Below are positions 24,051 through 33,547 of a stretch of DNA of 62,551 nucleotides, in pieces. The notes under the pieces were generated by a model. That model worked only from the letters and a program-made list of their open reading frames with translations. It was not told the DNA's origin and searched no databases. Both the position numbers and the translations under genes were made by a program. Within the stretch, counting starts at the first letter, position 1, and the number at the start of each line of letters is the position of its first letter. The stretch comes from an uncultured Lachnospiraceae bacterium (GTDB lineage: Bacteria; Bacillota; Clostridia; Lachnospirales; Lachnospiraceae), in contig CAJTYJ010000019.1 in the NCBI GenBank assembly GCA_910583895.1, forward strand, positions 1 to 62,551, written 5' to 3'.

Positions 24051-26621
24051 ATGGAAAAGGAAAAGAAAAAAAGGAGAGTTAACAGTTCCAAAGCGCTGAT
24101 TGTCTCCATTACAATGTTTTTTATTGTATTGGGGTCTGTTGTATTCTCTGTTTCCAGAAGAATTACGTCAGAGATGTCCGAGTCGGCCATCGGGAATCTG
24201 AGTGAAAGTCTGGATCTGATCAGAGGGACCATTGAGACGATGCTTCAGATGGAGGCGGAGTATCAAAAACTGATGGCACAGGAGCTATCTGAGTCTGAAG
24301 ATCTGGAACAATTCATTCGTTTTTATGACAGAAACAAGATTATGACAAAAGTATCTGTGACAGAATCGGGAGTTTCAGAAGGGTTGTCCAGTACCGGAGA
24401 GGCGTTTGATGCAAACGAGCTGGACTTTTCTGCGGGAAAGTCCGTGGAGGGGATGCGGTTTTCTCAGTCTTATCTGAACAGTATGGGGACCTGGGCTTAT
24501 ACCATGGAATGTCCGGTGTTGGAGGATGGGAAAGAGACGAAACTGCTCTACGTGGAATATGTGTATGATTCTTTTGATGAGGCGCTGCCGGATAATTTTT
24601 ACAATGCCAACGCCACTTTGTACATTATGGATGTCAAGAGCCAGCGTTTTGTGTTAAAGCCCAAAGGGATGGGAGAGCGGGATGCCGGTCATCTGAATCT
24701 GGAAGACTTTTGCTATGCCAACCAGATTGTGGAGCCTGATATCAAGGCCATGATTGCGGACAGCATCGCTTCCGGAGGCAATGTGATGTTTTACCATAAT
24801 GTTCTGGGCAAGGAATCTTTGATCTATATGTGGTCCGTGGGCGACGGCGCCATGTATCTGATCGGATATGTGCCGGTGGAGGCCATCCAGAAGGAAGGCA
24901 GCGCAGTAAACCAGAATATTCTGATTGTTGTGGCGGTCATGCTGTTAACCTTCTTTCTCTGCTGTGTATTGTTCTCTTTTCATGAAAGACAGCAGAAAAA
25001 GCTCAGGAAAGAACGTGCTGAGGAACGGGAACTGCATAATGCACAGCTTGCGAAAGCACTTCAGGAAGCTCAGATTGCCAACAGTTCCAAGACTACCTTT
25101 CTGTCCAATATGTCCCATGATATCCGCACTCCCATGAATGCGATTCTGGGATTTACCAGACTGCTGGAAGAGAATGCAGACCGTCCGGAAAAAGTGCGGG
25201 AATATACCAGGAAGATTCTGGTGTCCGGCCAGCATCTTCTGAGCCTGATCAATGACATTCTGGATGTTTCCAAGATTGAGAGCGGAAAAGTGGTGCTCTC
25301 CATGAACGCGTTCACGCTCTGTGATACGGTATCTTCCGTGGATTCGATCATCCGCCCGGCAGCCAGGGCCAGGGGGCAGAGCTTTGACGTAACCGTCGCA
25401 GGAATTCGTCAGGAACGTGTGGTGGGAGATGAGACGAGGCTGAATCAGGTTCTGATCAATCTTCTCTCCAACGCGGTCAAATACACACAGGAAGGCGGAG
25501 CGATTCAGCTTCGGCTGACAGGACTTGAACGGATCAGAGAATCCCATGAACATATCCGGATTGAAGTGGAAGACAACGGATTTGGCATGACCCCGGAATA
25601 TCTGGAAGTGATTTTTGATGCATTTACCAGAGCTGAGAACAGCACCACCAATAAAGTGCAGGGAACAGGCCTTGGCATGGCCATCACAAAAAACATCGTG
25701 GAGCTTATGGGCGGGACCATTCAGGTATCCAGTGAAGTGGGCAGGGGAAGTCTGTTCACCGTAGAACTGGAACTTCTCACTGCAGAACAGGAAGAAGACG
25801 CTTTCTGGAAGGAGCAGGGGATCTCGCGGATTCTGGTGGTGGATGAGTCTAAGGAGACCTGCCAGAATATCCGGATGCTGATGGAGGATGCAGGAGTTCG
25901 GGCCGATACTGCGTTTGGAGGCGAAGAGGGCCTGCAGAAGCTGCGGGAACAAAGCCGGCTGGGAGAACCTTATGATCTGGTGCTTCTGGACCTTGATATG
26001 CCTCACATGAACGGCATTGAGACGGTCAGAGAAATCCGGGAAACCAGGGCAGACAAGATGCCCATCTGTCTTTTGTATGCCCATGAGTGGGATGGAATAG
26101 AAGAAACGGCGGCACAGGCGGGAATCGACGGATTTTTGCCAAAGCCATTCTTTACATCTGGTTTGAAGAAAAAGCTTCAGGAGATACTTACAGCAAAGGG
26201 ACTCTTAGAACCAGAGAAAATCAGTGACAGGGCAAGCGGTCTGGAAGGGCGGCATTTTCTCGTGGCAGAAGACAATGAGATCAATGGGGAGATTCTTCAG
26301 GAGCTTCTGGATCTGGAGGGAGCCACCTGTGAGATTCTGGTCAATGGGAAACTTGCAGCAGAGCATTTTATTGCTTCTTCGAAGGGGAGTTTTGATGCCG
26401 TGCTGATGGATGTACAAATGCCGGTGATGAACGGATATGAAGCCACAAGAATGATCCGGGAATCCGGCCATGAAGAAGCGAAGACCATACCGATTGTGGC
26501 CATGACTGCCAATGCCTTTGCAGAGGATGTGAAGGAAGCCATGGACGCCGGGATGAATGCCCACGTGGCGAAGCCCATCGACATGGAGACTCTTAGAAAG
26601 ACATTGAATCAGTTATGGTAA
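24051..26621 (+). CDS. Hybrid sensor histidine kinase with two receiver domains
   Basis: The 856-residue protein reads, in order: a membrane helix (about 17-36), an extracellular sensor of roughly 240 residues, a second helix (about 290-312), a coiled linker, HisKA with His356 ('MSHDIRTPMN'), HATPase with N-box 'NQVLINLLSNAVKY' and G-boxes, receiver 1 with Asp647 ('LLDLDMP') and receiver 2 with Asp787 ('LMDVQMP'). Receiver 1 lacks the usual conserved Thr/Ser and acidic pair pattern ('VVDESKE'), so it may be degenerate. There is no DNA-binding domain. A solute-binding lipoprotein gene follows after 15 bp, suggesting the sensor reads a ligand-loaded lipoprotein. ATG 24051 was preferred over 24027 because of the adjacent AAAGGT. 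Confidence 0.9.
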   Translation: MEKEKKKRRVNSSKALIVSITMFFIVLGSVVFSVSRRITSEMSESAIGNLSESLDLIRGTIETMLQMEAEYQKLMAQELSESEDLEQFIRFYDRNKIMTKVSVTESGVSEGLSSTGEAFDANELDFSAGKSVEGMRFSQSYLNSMGTWAYTMECPVLEDGKETKLLYVEYVYDSFDEALPDNFYNANATLYIMDVKSQRFVLKPKGMGERDAGHLNLEDFCYANQIVEPDIKAMIADSIASGGNVMFYHNVLGKESLIYMWSVGDGAMYLIGYVPVEAIQKEGSAVNQNILIVVAVMLLTFFLCCVLFSFHERQQKKLRKERAEERELHNAQLAKALQEAQIANSSKTTFLSNMSHDIRTPMNAILGFTRLLEENADRPEKVREYTRKILVSGQHLLSLINDILDVSKIESGKVVLSMNAFTLCDTVSSVDSIIRPAARARGQSFDVTVAGIRQERVVGDETRLNQVLINLLSNAVKYTQEGGAIQLRLTGLERIRESHEHIRIEVEDNGFGMTPEYLEVIFDAFTRAENSTTNKVQGTGLGMAITKNIVELMGGTIQVSSEVGRGSLFTVELELLTAEQEEDAFWKEQGISRILVVDESKETCQNIRMLMEDAGVRADTAFGGEEGLQKLREQSRLGEPYDLVLLDLDMPHMNGIETVREIRETRADKMPICLLYAHEWDGIEETAAQAGIDGFLPKPFFTSGLKKKLQEILTAKGLLEPEKISDRASGLEGRHFLVAEDNEINGEILQELLDLEGATCEILVNGKLAAEHFIASSKGSFDAVLMDVQMPVMNGYEATRMIRESGHEEAKTIPIVAMTANAFAEDVKEAMDAGMNAHVAKPIDMETLRKTLNQLW

Positions 26622-26636
26622 GAAAGGTGTGAGGGA

Positions 26637-27935
26637 ATGCGGGAAATGAAAAAAGGGGCAGCGGTTATTCTGCTGGCCGGAGTTATGGTTTGCGGACTGG
26701 CCGCCTGTGGGAAGAAAGCGCCGGAGGATAAGAATCTGGTGAGCGGCCGGGAGGAGGAAAAGGCAACCGTCTATCTGTTTGGTCCTATGGAAAAGGCCAA
26801 TCCCCATGCGAAAAATGTGGCAAGAAGCGCCTTTGACGTGACGGTTATGGAAGCAGAAGAAGCGCTGAATCTGACCATGGAATACCGAACGTATACGGCA
26901 GAGAACTATCAGGAGAAAACCTATGATGAGGTACTTGTTGACCGGGCCAGGAATCATATGGATGATATTTATCTGATGAACCCGGATTCGATCCGGATTC
27001 TGGGCGAGGAGGGTAAGCTGGCGGATCTGTCTAATCTTGAGTCTGCGAAGAATCTTCGGGAAGCGGTAAAGACAGCCAATACCATAGACGGAAAGCTGGT
27101 GGCAATCCCTCAGGAGGTCGTAGTCTATGGACTGTTCATCAATAAAGACATGTTTGATCAGTATGGCCTTTCCCTTCCGGAAAAGCCGGAGGATCTTATG
27201 GAATGCTGCCGGGTATTTAAGGAAAACGGGATTGAGACGCCCATAGGAGCCAACCGCTGGTGGCTGGAGACGATTGTTTTTGCACAGGCCTACGCAGACC
27301 TGTATAACGGAGGCGATACAAAAGCGAAGATCCAGGCATTGAATGACAAGGAGGCAAAATACAGTGACTATATGCGTCCGGGGTTTGAATACCTGAAGGA
27401 GATGATCGACAAAGGATATATCGATGCAAAAAAGGCATATACGTATGAGGCGATAGAGGGGGAGGGACCGGATTTTCTGGCCCAGAAGACACCCATTGTC
27501 ATGGCTTACTGGGGTGCCGCCAATACGGAGACGGCTTACGGAAATCCGGACTTTAACCTGCAGGTGATCGGATTCCCAAGTGACTATGGCCCTATGCCGG
27601 TGGTGCCCATGACCGGATACGGGATCAGCGCAGAAGCAGAACATCTGGAAGATGCGAAAAAAGTTCTGGATATCATAACATCCGATGCGTGCCTGAAGAC
27701 TTATACGGATATCAATCATGTGATATCTCCGTCCAAAAATGTGGAGGTGGACTGTATAGACGCTCTGAAGCCGTTGAATGACCGGATCAACGAAGGGGTC
27801 TATGTGCTTGGAGCCAATGCCAGTATGGAGCTGGAGCAGTGGGGGAATACATGTCTGATCGTCCGGGAACTGTTAAACGGAGCGTCCGTGGATGAGTGTA
27901 TGGCCCGGTTTGACCGGCTGCAGGAAGAACTTTAA
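26637..27935 (+). CDS. Solute-binding lipoprotein paired with the hybrid kinase
   Basis: This 432-residue family 1 binding protein has lipobox 'GLAAC' (Cys24). The mature part shows the two-lobe pattern, including 'VVVYGLFINKDMFDQYGL', the region where these proteins face the ligand. No permease genes follow: the next gene is on the other strand. It starts 15 bp after the kinase stop, so both are made from one transcript. The likely role is a ligand receptor for the kinase's outer domain rather than for import (inference). It could also donate to a permease pair elsewhere. A bidirectional terminator follows. Confidence 0.88.
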   Translation: MREMKKGAAVILLAGVMVCGLAACGKKAPEDKNLVSGREEEKATVYLFGPMEKANPHAKNVARSAFDVTVMEAEEALNLTMEYRTYTAENYQEKTYDEVLVDRARNHMDDIYLMNPDSIRILGEEGKLADLSNLESAKNLREAVKTANTIDGKLVAIPQEVVVYGLFINKDMFDQYGLSLPEKPEDLMECCRVFKENGIETPIGANRWWLETIVFAQAYADLYNGGDTKAKIQALNDKEAKYSDYMRPGFEYLKEMIDKGYIDAKKAYTYEAIEGEGPDFLAQKTPIVMAYWGAANTETAYGNPDFNLQVIGFPSDYGPMPVVPMTGYGISAEAEHLEDAKKVLDIITSDACLKTYTDINHVISPSKNVEVDCIDALKPLNDRINEGVYVLGANASMELEQWGNTCLIVRELLNGASVDECMARFDRLQEEL

Positions 27936-27947
27936 AGGGAAAAAATA

Positions 27948-28013
27948 CAGGCTGATATATAGGGAAGGCTTATGAAAGGATGCCTGCCTGGTATATCAGC
28001 CTGTTATATTTTT
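27948..28013. terminator. Bidirectional terminator between convergent genes
   Basis: CAGGCTGATATA (27948-27959) pairs with TATATCAGCCTG (27992-28003). T-rich tracts flank both ends, TTATATTTTT on the plus strand and TATTTTTTCCC on the minus strand. An inner AGGC/GCCT stem extends it. Confidence 0.88.
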
Positions 28014-28033
28014 GTGATTTTATGCAGTATTCC

Positions 28034-29698
28034 TTACATCTCTAAAATCAGTACCTGGTATCCGTACAGGCGGATGGTATTGCCGTCGGCCTGAAGATCC
28101 GGGTAGTTGTTGAGCAGCACTTTCTGGCAAGCGCCGGGAAGGGTTACGGACTGCTCTTCTCTCTGGTAATTTCCAATTACATAAAGGGTCTTATCTCCCT
28201 TGCGGCTGTACGCCATCAGGTTGTGCTGTTCCTCCCAAAGAGGCGTAAGTTCCCCATATACGACGGTCTCTTTGTACTCCGGTGATTTCCGCAGGGCGAT
28301 CAGCTTCTTGTAGAAACTTCTCACGGAATCCGGGTCTTTAAGCTGAGAAGCGGCGTTGATGGAAGTGTAATTGGGATTCACTTTCAGCCAAGGGGTTCCG
28401 GAAGTGAAACCGGCGTTTTCTTCATCGGACCACTGCATGGGGGTTCTGGCGTTGTCACGGCTGTATCTGGAAGCCACTTTCAGGGCTTCTTCCTGGGATA
28501 AGCCGGCGTCTAAAGCCACCTGGTATTCGTCCAGTGTGGAGATGTCGTCGATCTCGTCAATGGAATGGAAGGACATATTCTCCATACCCAGCTCCTGTCC
28601 CTGGTAGATAAAGGGGAGGCCGCGCAGCATAAAGTTTAAAGCTGCCAGCATCTTTTTGCTCTTGTCAAAACAATCCCCGTCCGGTATGTAGCGGCTGACG
28701 CCTCTGGGCTCGTCGTGGTTCTCGATGATATTGGACAAAAATCCGATGTCCCCTATTTTTTTCTGAGATTCGAAACAGCAGCGTTTGTAATCGTCCGGCG
28801 TGATGGGTTTTGCGTCATACCAGCCCTTCTGGCTCTGCCCAAAGATGGTCTCGTTAAAGTCAAACATACTGGAAAAGTAGCCGTCATCTCCGATAAAGTC
28901 CGGGATTTCCTCCGGTTTCTCGTCGAATACCTCTCCGACGGAGAACGCATCATATTTTTTAAAGGTGCGGTCCCGCATCTCTCCTAAAAATTTGCCGACT
29001 CCATTTGCTTCTTTTAACATAGTCTTTATGCTGCAAAGGCCATCCTCCCGGTCCGGTTCGTAGTTTTGAAAAGGCAGTGCTTTTTTGATATTGATGATGG
29101 CGTCGATCCGGAAACCGCCCAGACCTTTATCCAGCCACCAGTTGATGTTTTTATATACCTCTTCCCGTACTTCCGGATTTTCCCAGTTGAGATCGGGCTG
29201 TTTTTTATGGAATACATGCAGGTACTGTTTGTTGGTGCCGGGAAGATCATCCCATACGGGTCCGCCGAAATAGGAACGCCAGTTGGTGGGAAGTTCTCCT
29301 TCTTTTTTCTCTCTCAGATAGAAGAAATTCCCGTATTTTCCGTCCGGATCTTCACAGGCTTTCTGGAACCACTCGTGTTCGTCGGAGCAGTGGTTGACCA
29401 CCAGGTCCATCAGGATATACATATTTCTTTTCTTGGCTTCCGCGATCAGGCGGTCCATGTCTTCCATGGTTCCGAAACGGGGATCAATCTTGTAGTAATC
29501 AGAAATATCATATCCCTGATCCGCAAGGGGAGAGGAGTAGCAGGGGGAGAGCCAGATGATGTCCACACCCAGATCCTGCAGGTAATCCAGTTTGCTGATG
29601 ATACCCGGAAGATCGCCGATGCCGTCTCCGTTGGAATCATAGAAGCTCTTGGGATAAATCTGATAAGCTACTTTGTCATGCCACCATTTTCTTGTCAT
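28034..29698 (-). CDS. GH13 alpha-glucosidase (oligo-1,6-glucosidase type)
   Basis: This 554-residue cytoplasmic enzyme has Asp199 ('GFRIDAI'), Glu256 ('VGEVFD') and Asp329 ('ENHDEPR') as the catalytic triad. Length and the N-terminal 'WWHDKVAYQIYPKSFYDSNG' match the subfamily that splits glucose from isomaltose-, sucrose- or trehalose-6-phosphate-like substrates. The fine specificity cannot be read with certainty. It probably finishes degradation of oligosaccharides brought in by the importer at 16.8-22.2 kb, although it is on the opposite strand with its own control region. RBS GGAGGTAAG precedes the ATG. Confidence 0.9.
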   Translation of the reverse strand: MTRKWWHDKVAYQIYPKSFYDSNGDGIGDLPGIISKLDYLQDLGVDIIWLSPCYSSPLADQGYDISDYYKIDPRFGTMEDMDRLIAEAKKRNMYILMDLVVNHCSDEHEWFQKACEDPDGKYGNFFYLREKKEGELPTNWRSYFGGPVWDDLPGTNKQYLHVFHKKQPDLNWENPEVREEVYKNINWWLDKGLGGFRIDAIINIKKALPFQNYEPDREDGLCSIKTMLKEANGVGKFLGEMRDRTFKKYDAFSVGEVFDEKPEEIPDFIGDDGYFSSMFDFNETIFGQSQKGWYDAKPITPDDYKRCCFESQKKIGDIGFLSNIIENHDEPRGVSRYIPDGDCFDKSKKMLAALNFMLRGLPFIYQGQELGMENMSFHSIDEIDDISTLDEYQVALDAGLSQEEALKVASRYSRDNARTPMQWSDEENAGFTSGTPWLKVNPNYTSINAASQLKDPDSVRSFYKKLIALRKSPEYKETVVYGELTPLWEEQHNLMAYSRKGDKTLYVIGNYQREEQSVTLPGACQKVLLNNYPDLQADGNTIRLYGYQVLILEM

Positions 29699-29721
29699 AA
29701 TATCTTACCTCCATATAATTA

Positions 29722-29739
29722 GTTACTGTTCACAGTAAC
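29722..29739. promoter_or_regulatory. Operator-like palindrome upstream of the alpha-glucosidase
   Basis: GTTACTG-TTCA-CAGTAAC is a perfect 7-bp inverted repeat 24 bp before the minus-strand start codon. Its position fits a repressor site. It differs from the ACCTT...AAGGT sites at 16.7 kb, so another regulator is implied. In the 129-bp gap to the MATE gene I see no terminator. Confidence 0.5.
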
Positions 29740-29827
29740 AAAAATTGTTCCTTTGTTGATGTTATTTTATGACAAAACAGACACGCTGTCCTCCGTTTAT
29801 TTGATTAAAAACTTTTATATTTTGACT

Positions 29828-31219
29828 TTATATGGATTCGCTCTGAGGATCCGAAAACAGGCCGTCCCGGGTGATGTTGTTCAGCCACCGGCCGCTTCTG
29901 TAATGGCGGATGACCCAGGGCCATTTGACAAATTCATCGGTGCAGAGGAGAAAATACACCCACATGACCGGAAGCCTCAGGAGAAAGGCGGACAGAAATC
30001 CCAGAGGTACTGCGTATCCCCACATGTCGATGGTATCGCAGAGGAAGCCGAAGCGGCTGTCCCCTCCGGCCCGGAAGATACCGGTGATCAGCATGGAATT
30101 GACGGCGATTCCCATGACATAATAGGTATTGATCAGGAGCATGTATTTCAGGTAATGCATGGACTGAGGAGTCAGGTCTGCATAAGTCAGGACAAGGGGC
30201 GTGGCTGCCAGGATGATCAGACCGCCCAGAAATCCGGTGAGTATGGTTAGCTTCATCAGTTTTCTGGCGCCCTCGCTGGCTTCTTCCATCCGGTTTTCTC
30301 CGATCAGGTTGCCCAGAAGGATTCCACCGGCGCTGGCGACGCCAAAGCACAGGATCGTTCCGAAATTTCGCACCACGACCACGAAAGAGTTGGCGGCCAC
30401 CACGTCAGTGCCCAGATGCCCCAGGATCACCGAATACATGGAGAAGGCAAGGCCCCAGCTGATATCATTGCCAAGGGCGGGCAGGGACAGCCTGACAAAG
30501 TCAGAAAACAGAAGCTTATTCTTAAGAAAGAGAAAGCGAATGCGCAGCTTCACATCCTTGCTTTTGGAGGATACCACCAGACAGGCCGCCAGTTCGGTCA
30601 GTCTGGACAGAGAAGTGGCGATGGCGACTCCGGGAGCCCCGAGCCTTGGAGCACCGAAAAGGCCGAAGATAAATACGGCGTTCAAAAAGACATTCAGGGA
30701 GAAGGCCAGCAGGTTCATAGCCGTACTGACAGCCACTCTGCCGACGCTTCGAAGGGTTGCCAGGTAGACCTCCGTGATCCCCCAGCACAGGTAGCTGACA
30801 CTCATAAAGCGCAGATAAGAGGTTCCGATGGTGATCAGCTCCCGGTCTTCGGTAAAGATGCGCATCATCCATTCCGGAAAGAACAAAGCGGCTCCGGCAA
30901 AGAGGGCGGAGAGGGCCAGGGAAAAGCGCAGTGCAATGCCTTCCACCACTTCGATGGCTTTCAGATCGCCTTTTCCATAATACTGGGCGCACAGCATGGT
31001 GATTCCGGTGCCGAGCCCGTAAAAGATCATAAAGAGGAGATTGGCGTATTGAGAGGCTAAGGATACCGCTGATATGGAAGCCTGTCCCACATAGTTCAGC
31101 ATGACCACGTCCGCGGAGTTGACGGCGGCGCTCATCAGGTTCTGGATGACGATGGGCAGAATCAGCCGAAAGGTCTGACGGTAAAAAGACAGCTGCCCGT
31201 TTTGGTTGTTAGTCTGCAT
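29828..31219 (-). CDS. MATE family efflux transporter
   Basis: The 463-residue polytopic protein has about twelve helices in two similar halves, with the MATE-type N-terminus 'TFRLILPIVIQNLMSAAVNSA'. Such exporters swap cations for drugs or metabolites. The substrate is not readable. The start ATG at 31219 has AGGAG about 9 bp upstream. It follows an AraC-type regulator gene on the same strand by 99 bp, so it could be that regulator's target. Confidence 0.88.
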   Translation of the reverse strand: MQTNNQNGQLSFYRQTFRLILPIVIQNLMSAAVNSADVVMLNYVGQASISAVSLASQYANLLFMIFYGLGTGITMLCAQYYGKGDLKAIEVVEGIALRFSLALSALFAGAALFFPEWMMRIFTEDRELITIGTSYLRFMSVSYLCWGITEVYLATLRSVGRVAVSTAMNLLAFSLNVFLNAVFIFGLFGAPRLGAPGVAIATSLSRLTELAACLVVSSKSKDVKLRIRFLFLKNKLLFSDFVRLSLPALGNDISWGLAFSMYSVILGHLGTDVVAANSFVVVVRNFGTILCFGVASAGGILLGNLIGENRMEEASEGARKLMKLTILTGFLGGLIILAATPLVLTYADLTPQSMHYLKYMLLINTYYVMGIAVNSMLITGIFRAGGDSRFGFLCDTIDMWGYAVPLGFLSAFLLRLPVMWVYFLLCTDEFVKWPWVIRHYRSGRWLNNITRDGLFSDPQSESI

Positions 31220-31318
31220 GGCACACTCCTTTGCTTCTTTTTTGTGTACATTTATTTTATGACTAAAAACGGGTGCTGTCTTCTGTTTCTTTGATATTAT
31301 AGTACGATATTATGACTT

Positions 31319-32263
31319 TCAGGAAGATTCCTGCATAAGAAAACGCCGGCGGTACTGAAGGGGAGTGGTATGGGTCTGCTTTTTAAATTCCCTTAAAAAA
31401 TTGCCCAGGTTATTGTAGCCGCATTCCAGGCAGATGTCCATGACCGGCAGATCGGTCTCCTCCAGAAGATGCAAAGACTGCTTGATCCGGTATTCGTTGA
31501 CGTATTCCATGGGAGAGCGTCCGAGGGCTTTTTTGAAAAAACGGCAGAAATACTGCTCATTCATATTGACGACCCCGGCCAGATCCCGGATATAGATTTT
31601 TTCCTTGTAATTTTCTTTGATAAAGGTCAGGGTTGCCTTGATCCGTTCGACCCGTTTATCATGGTCCTTTTCCACCGGGGTGAAAAGCTGATGGGAACAC
31701 AAAAGCGCGAAGATGCGAAGGAGCGAGGACTTGATCAGAAGCTGACGGGACAGTTCTTCCATACCGGTCAGGTCTTTGGGGCAGGTATCTTCCTTTGTCC
31801 GTTCCTTGAAGGCGCGCAGAATGTCCCAAAACGCGTCCCGGACCGGCAGAAATGCCGGATGATCCGGGGTGAGGCATCTGGGAAACAAAAGCGTTCGGTT
31901 CCGCAGCGGTTTCAAAAGCTGCATCTGTGCCAGGTCATAGGGGTCAAAATTCAGAATTCCTATATCAAAGACGACCGCATGTTCTCCCAGACTGCAGGGC
32001 TTTTCGGCTGAGATACTGTGCAGCTCCCCGGGATTGATAAAGTACAGGCAGTCCGGGGAGATGGGGCAGGGCTCCATATTGATCTCCAGATGAAAATTTT
32101 CGTCGAAGAAATACAAAATCTCTGCCTCGTCATGCCAGTGATGCTTGACCAGCATCCCTTTTTGGGCGGCGCGGGTCTGATAGACCGCACAGGGAAATTC
32201 TTTGGTTCCGTGGGGCCCCGGCTCTTTGAGAGAGGGCATCTGTGTCTGCTGTGTCAGTGCCAA
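31319..32263 (-). CDS. AraC family transcriptional regulator
   Basis: This 314-residue protein has an N-terminal cupin-like ligand domain ('HHWHDEAEILYFFD' near residue 40) and a C-terminal double helix-turn-helix ('IYIRDLAGVVNMNEQYFCRF' then 'VMDICLECGYNNLGNFLREF'). Start is TTG at 32263, supported by GGGAGGG nine bases upstream and no better ATG. It lies between aroF and the MATE gene. The effector is unknown; AraC proteins of this layout often respond to sugars in clostridia. Confidence 0.85.
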   Translation of the reverse strand: MALTQQTQMPSLKEPGPHGTKEFPCAVYQTRAAQKGMLVKHHWHDEAEILYFFDENFHLEINMEPCPISPDCLYFINPGELHSISAEKPCSLGEHAVVFDIGILNFDPYDLAQMQLLKPLRNRTLLFPRCLTPDHPAFLPVRDAFWDILRAFKERTKEDTCPKDLTGMEELSRQLLIKSSLLRIFALLCSHQLFTPVEKDHDKRVERIKATLTFIKENYKEKIYIRDLAGVVNMNEQYFCRFFKKALGRSPMEYVNEYRIKQSLHLLEETDLPVMDICLECGYNNLGNFLREFKKQTHTTPLQYRRRFLMQESS

Positions 32264-32301
32264 GTTTCGCTTCCCTCCCTTTCACTGGATACGGGTATTG
32301 A

Positions 32302-33330
32302 TCAGCAGTTTTCTGCAATGTCGTAAATCAGGCGTTCTGTTTTTTCCCATCCAAGACAGGGGTCGGTGATGGATTTGCCATAAATCCGGTCGTGGATGCC
32401 CTGGCAGCCGTCTTCGATATAACTTTCGATCATCAGTCCTTTGACCAGACGACAGATATCCTTGTTGTAGCGGCGGCTGTGAAGGATCTCTTTGGAAATG
32501 CGGATCTGCTCTAAATGCTGTTTGTTGGAGTTGGAGTGGTTCACGTCCACAACGCAGGCCGGATTCTGAAGGGTCGTCTTGCTGTAAAGCTCACAGAGAA
32601 GCTGCAGGTCTTCGTAGTGATAGTTGGGGAGCACGGCGCCCCGCTTGTTCACGGCGCCCCGAAGGATTGTGTGGGCCAGAGGATTGCCGGTGGTGTCCAC
32701 ATCCCAGCCCCGGTAGATGAAGGAGTGGGCGTGCTGAGCCGCGACTACGGAATTTAACATGACGCTCATATGGCCGCTGGTGGGATTCTTCATGCCGGCG
32801 GGTACATCAAAACCGCTGACCGTCATACGGTGGTGCTGGTCTTCCACAGAACGGGCGCCTACGGCCACATAGGAGAGCAGATCCGTCAGATACCACCAGT
32901 TCTCCGGATAGAGCATCTCGTCGGCGGCGGTCAGGCCGGTCTCCTCGATGTTGCGGATATGGAGCTTGCGGATGGCAATCAGTCCTTCCAGAAGATCCGG
33001 GGCGGTCTCCGGATTGGGCTGATGGACCATCCCTTTATAGCCCTCTCCGGTGGTGCGGGGCTTGTTGGTGTAGATTCTGGGAATGATGATGCACCGGTCC
33101 TTGATCTTCTCCTGTACAGGAACCAGGCGGTGCAGATAGTCCATAACGGCTGTCTCGTTGTCCGCTGAGCAGGGACCGACGATGATCAGGAACCGGTCAT
33201 CAGCCCCGGTGATCACGTCTTTGATCTCCTGATCTCTCTTTGCCTTTTGGGCGATGCCGTTGGCCGATAAGGGGTAATCGGATTTGATTTCTTTTGGTAT
33301 CGGAAGTTTTCTATTGAATGTGAATCCCAT
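32302..33330 (-). CDS. aroF: 3-deoxy-7-phosphoheptulonate synthase (DAHP synthase, type I)
   Basis: This 342-residue aldolase-type enzyme joins phosphoenolpyruvate and erythrose 4-phosphate in the first step of aromatic amino acid synthesis. It has 'IVGPCSADNE' near residue 52, 'RIYTNKPRTTGEGYKG' (phosphate and PEP contacts) and 'VDVNHSNSNKQ'. Length fits the AroF/G/H class, whose N-terminus carries feedback inhibition; which amino acid inhibits is not readable. The ATG at 33330 follows AAGGAG; an earlier in-frame ATG at 33360 has no RBS. No other aro gene is adjacent. The AraC gene lies 38 bp downstream on the same strand. The symbol is generic. Confidence 0.92.
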   Translation of the reverse strand: MGFTFNRKLPIPKEIKSDYPLSANGIAQKAKRDQEIKDVITGADDRFLIIVGPCSADNETAVMDYLHRLVPVQEKIKDRCIIIPRIYTNKPRTTGEGYKGMVHQPNPETAPDLLEGLIAIRKLHIRNIEETGLTAADEMLYPENWWYLTDLLSYVAVGARSVEDQHHRMTVSGFDVPAGMKNPTSGHMSVMLNSVVAAQHAHSFIYRGWDVDTTGNPLAHTILRGAVNKRGAVLPNYHYEDLQLLCELYSKTTLQNPACVVDVNHSNSNKQHLEQIRISKEILHSRRYNKDICRLVKGLMIESYIEDGCQGIHDRIYGKSITDPCLGWEKTERLIYDIAENC

Positions 33331-33372
33331 GATGTTCTCCTTTGCATAAATATTTATCAAATCATTCCTTTC

Positions 33373-33401
33373 AGTATAGTATAAGTTGTCAGGATTGTAA
33401 A
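33373..33401 (-). promoter_or_regulatory. Sigma-A promoter for aroF
   Basis: On the minus strand TTTACA (33396-33401) and TATACT (33373-33378) are 17 bp apart, about 43 bp before the aroF start. Confidence 0.75.
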
Positions 33402-33486
33402 CGAAAAAACACCGGTTTTCCCGATGCTGCTTTGGACCGTTTTGAAAAAACAGCAGGATGGAATAAAAAATATCCCCCCACCCGGC

Positions 33487-33515
33487 TTGTGCAGTTTTGA
33501 ATTATTCGTTAAAAT
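33487..33515 (+). promoter_or_regulatory. Sigma-A promoter of the nickel/peptide importer operon
   Basis: TTGTGC (33487-33492) and TAAAAT (33510-33515) are 17 bp apart, 32 bp before the first gene. Confidence 0.65.
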
Positions 33516-33547
33516 TATAACAGAAAAAAAGAAAGGTGTTTGGTTCT

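Noticed and set aside
29753..31060. Plus-strand open frames over the MATE gene
   Set aside because: They are shadows of the minus-strand membrane protein, with basic, low-complexity sequence and no RBS.
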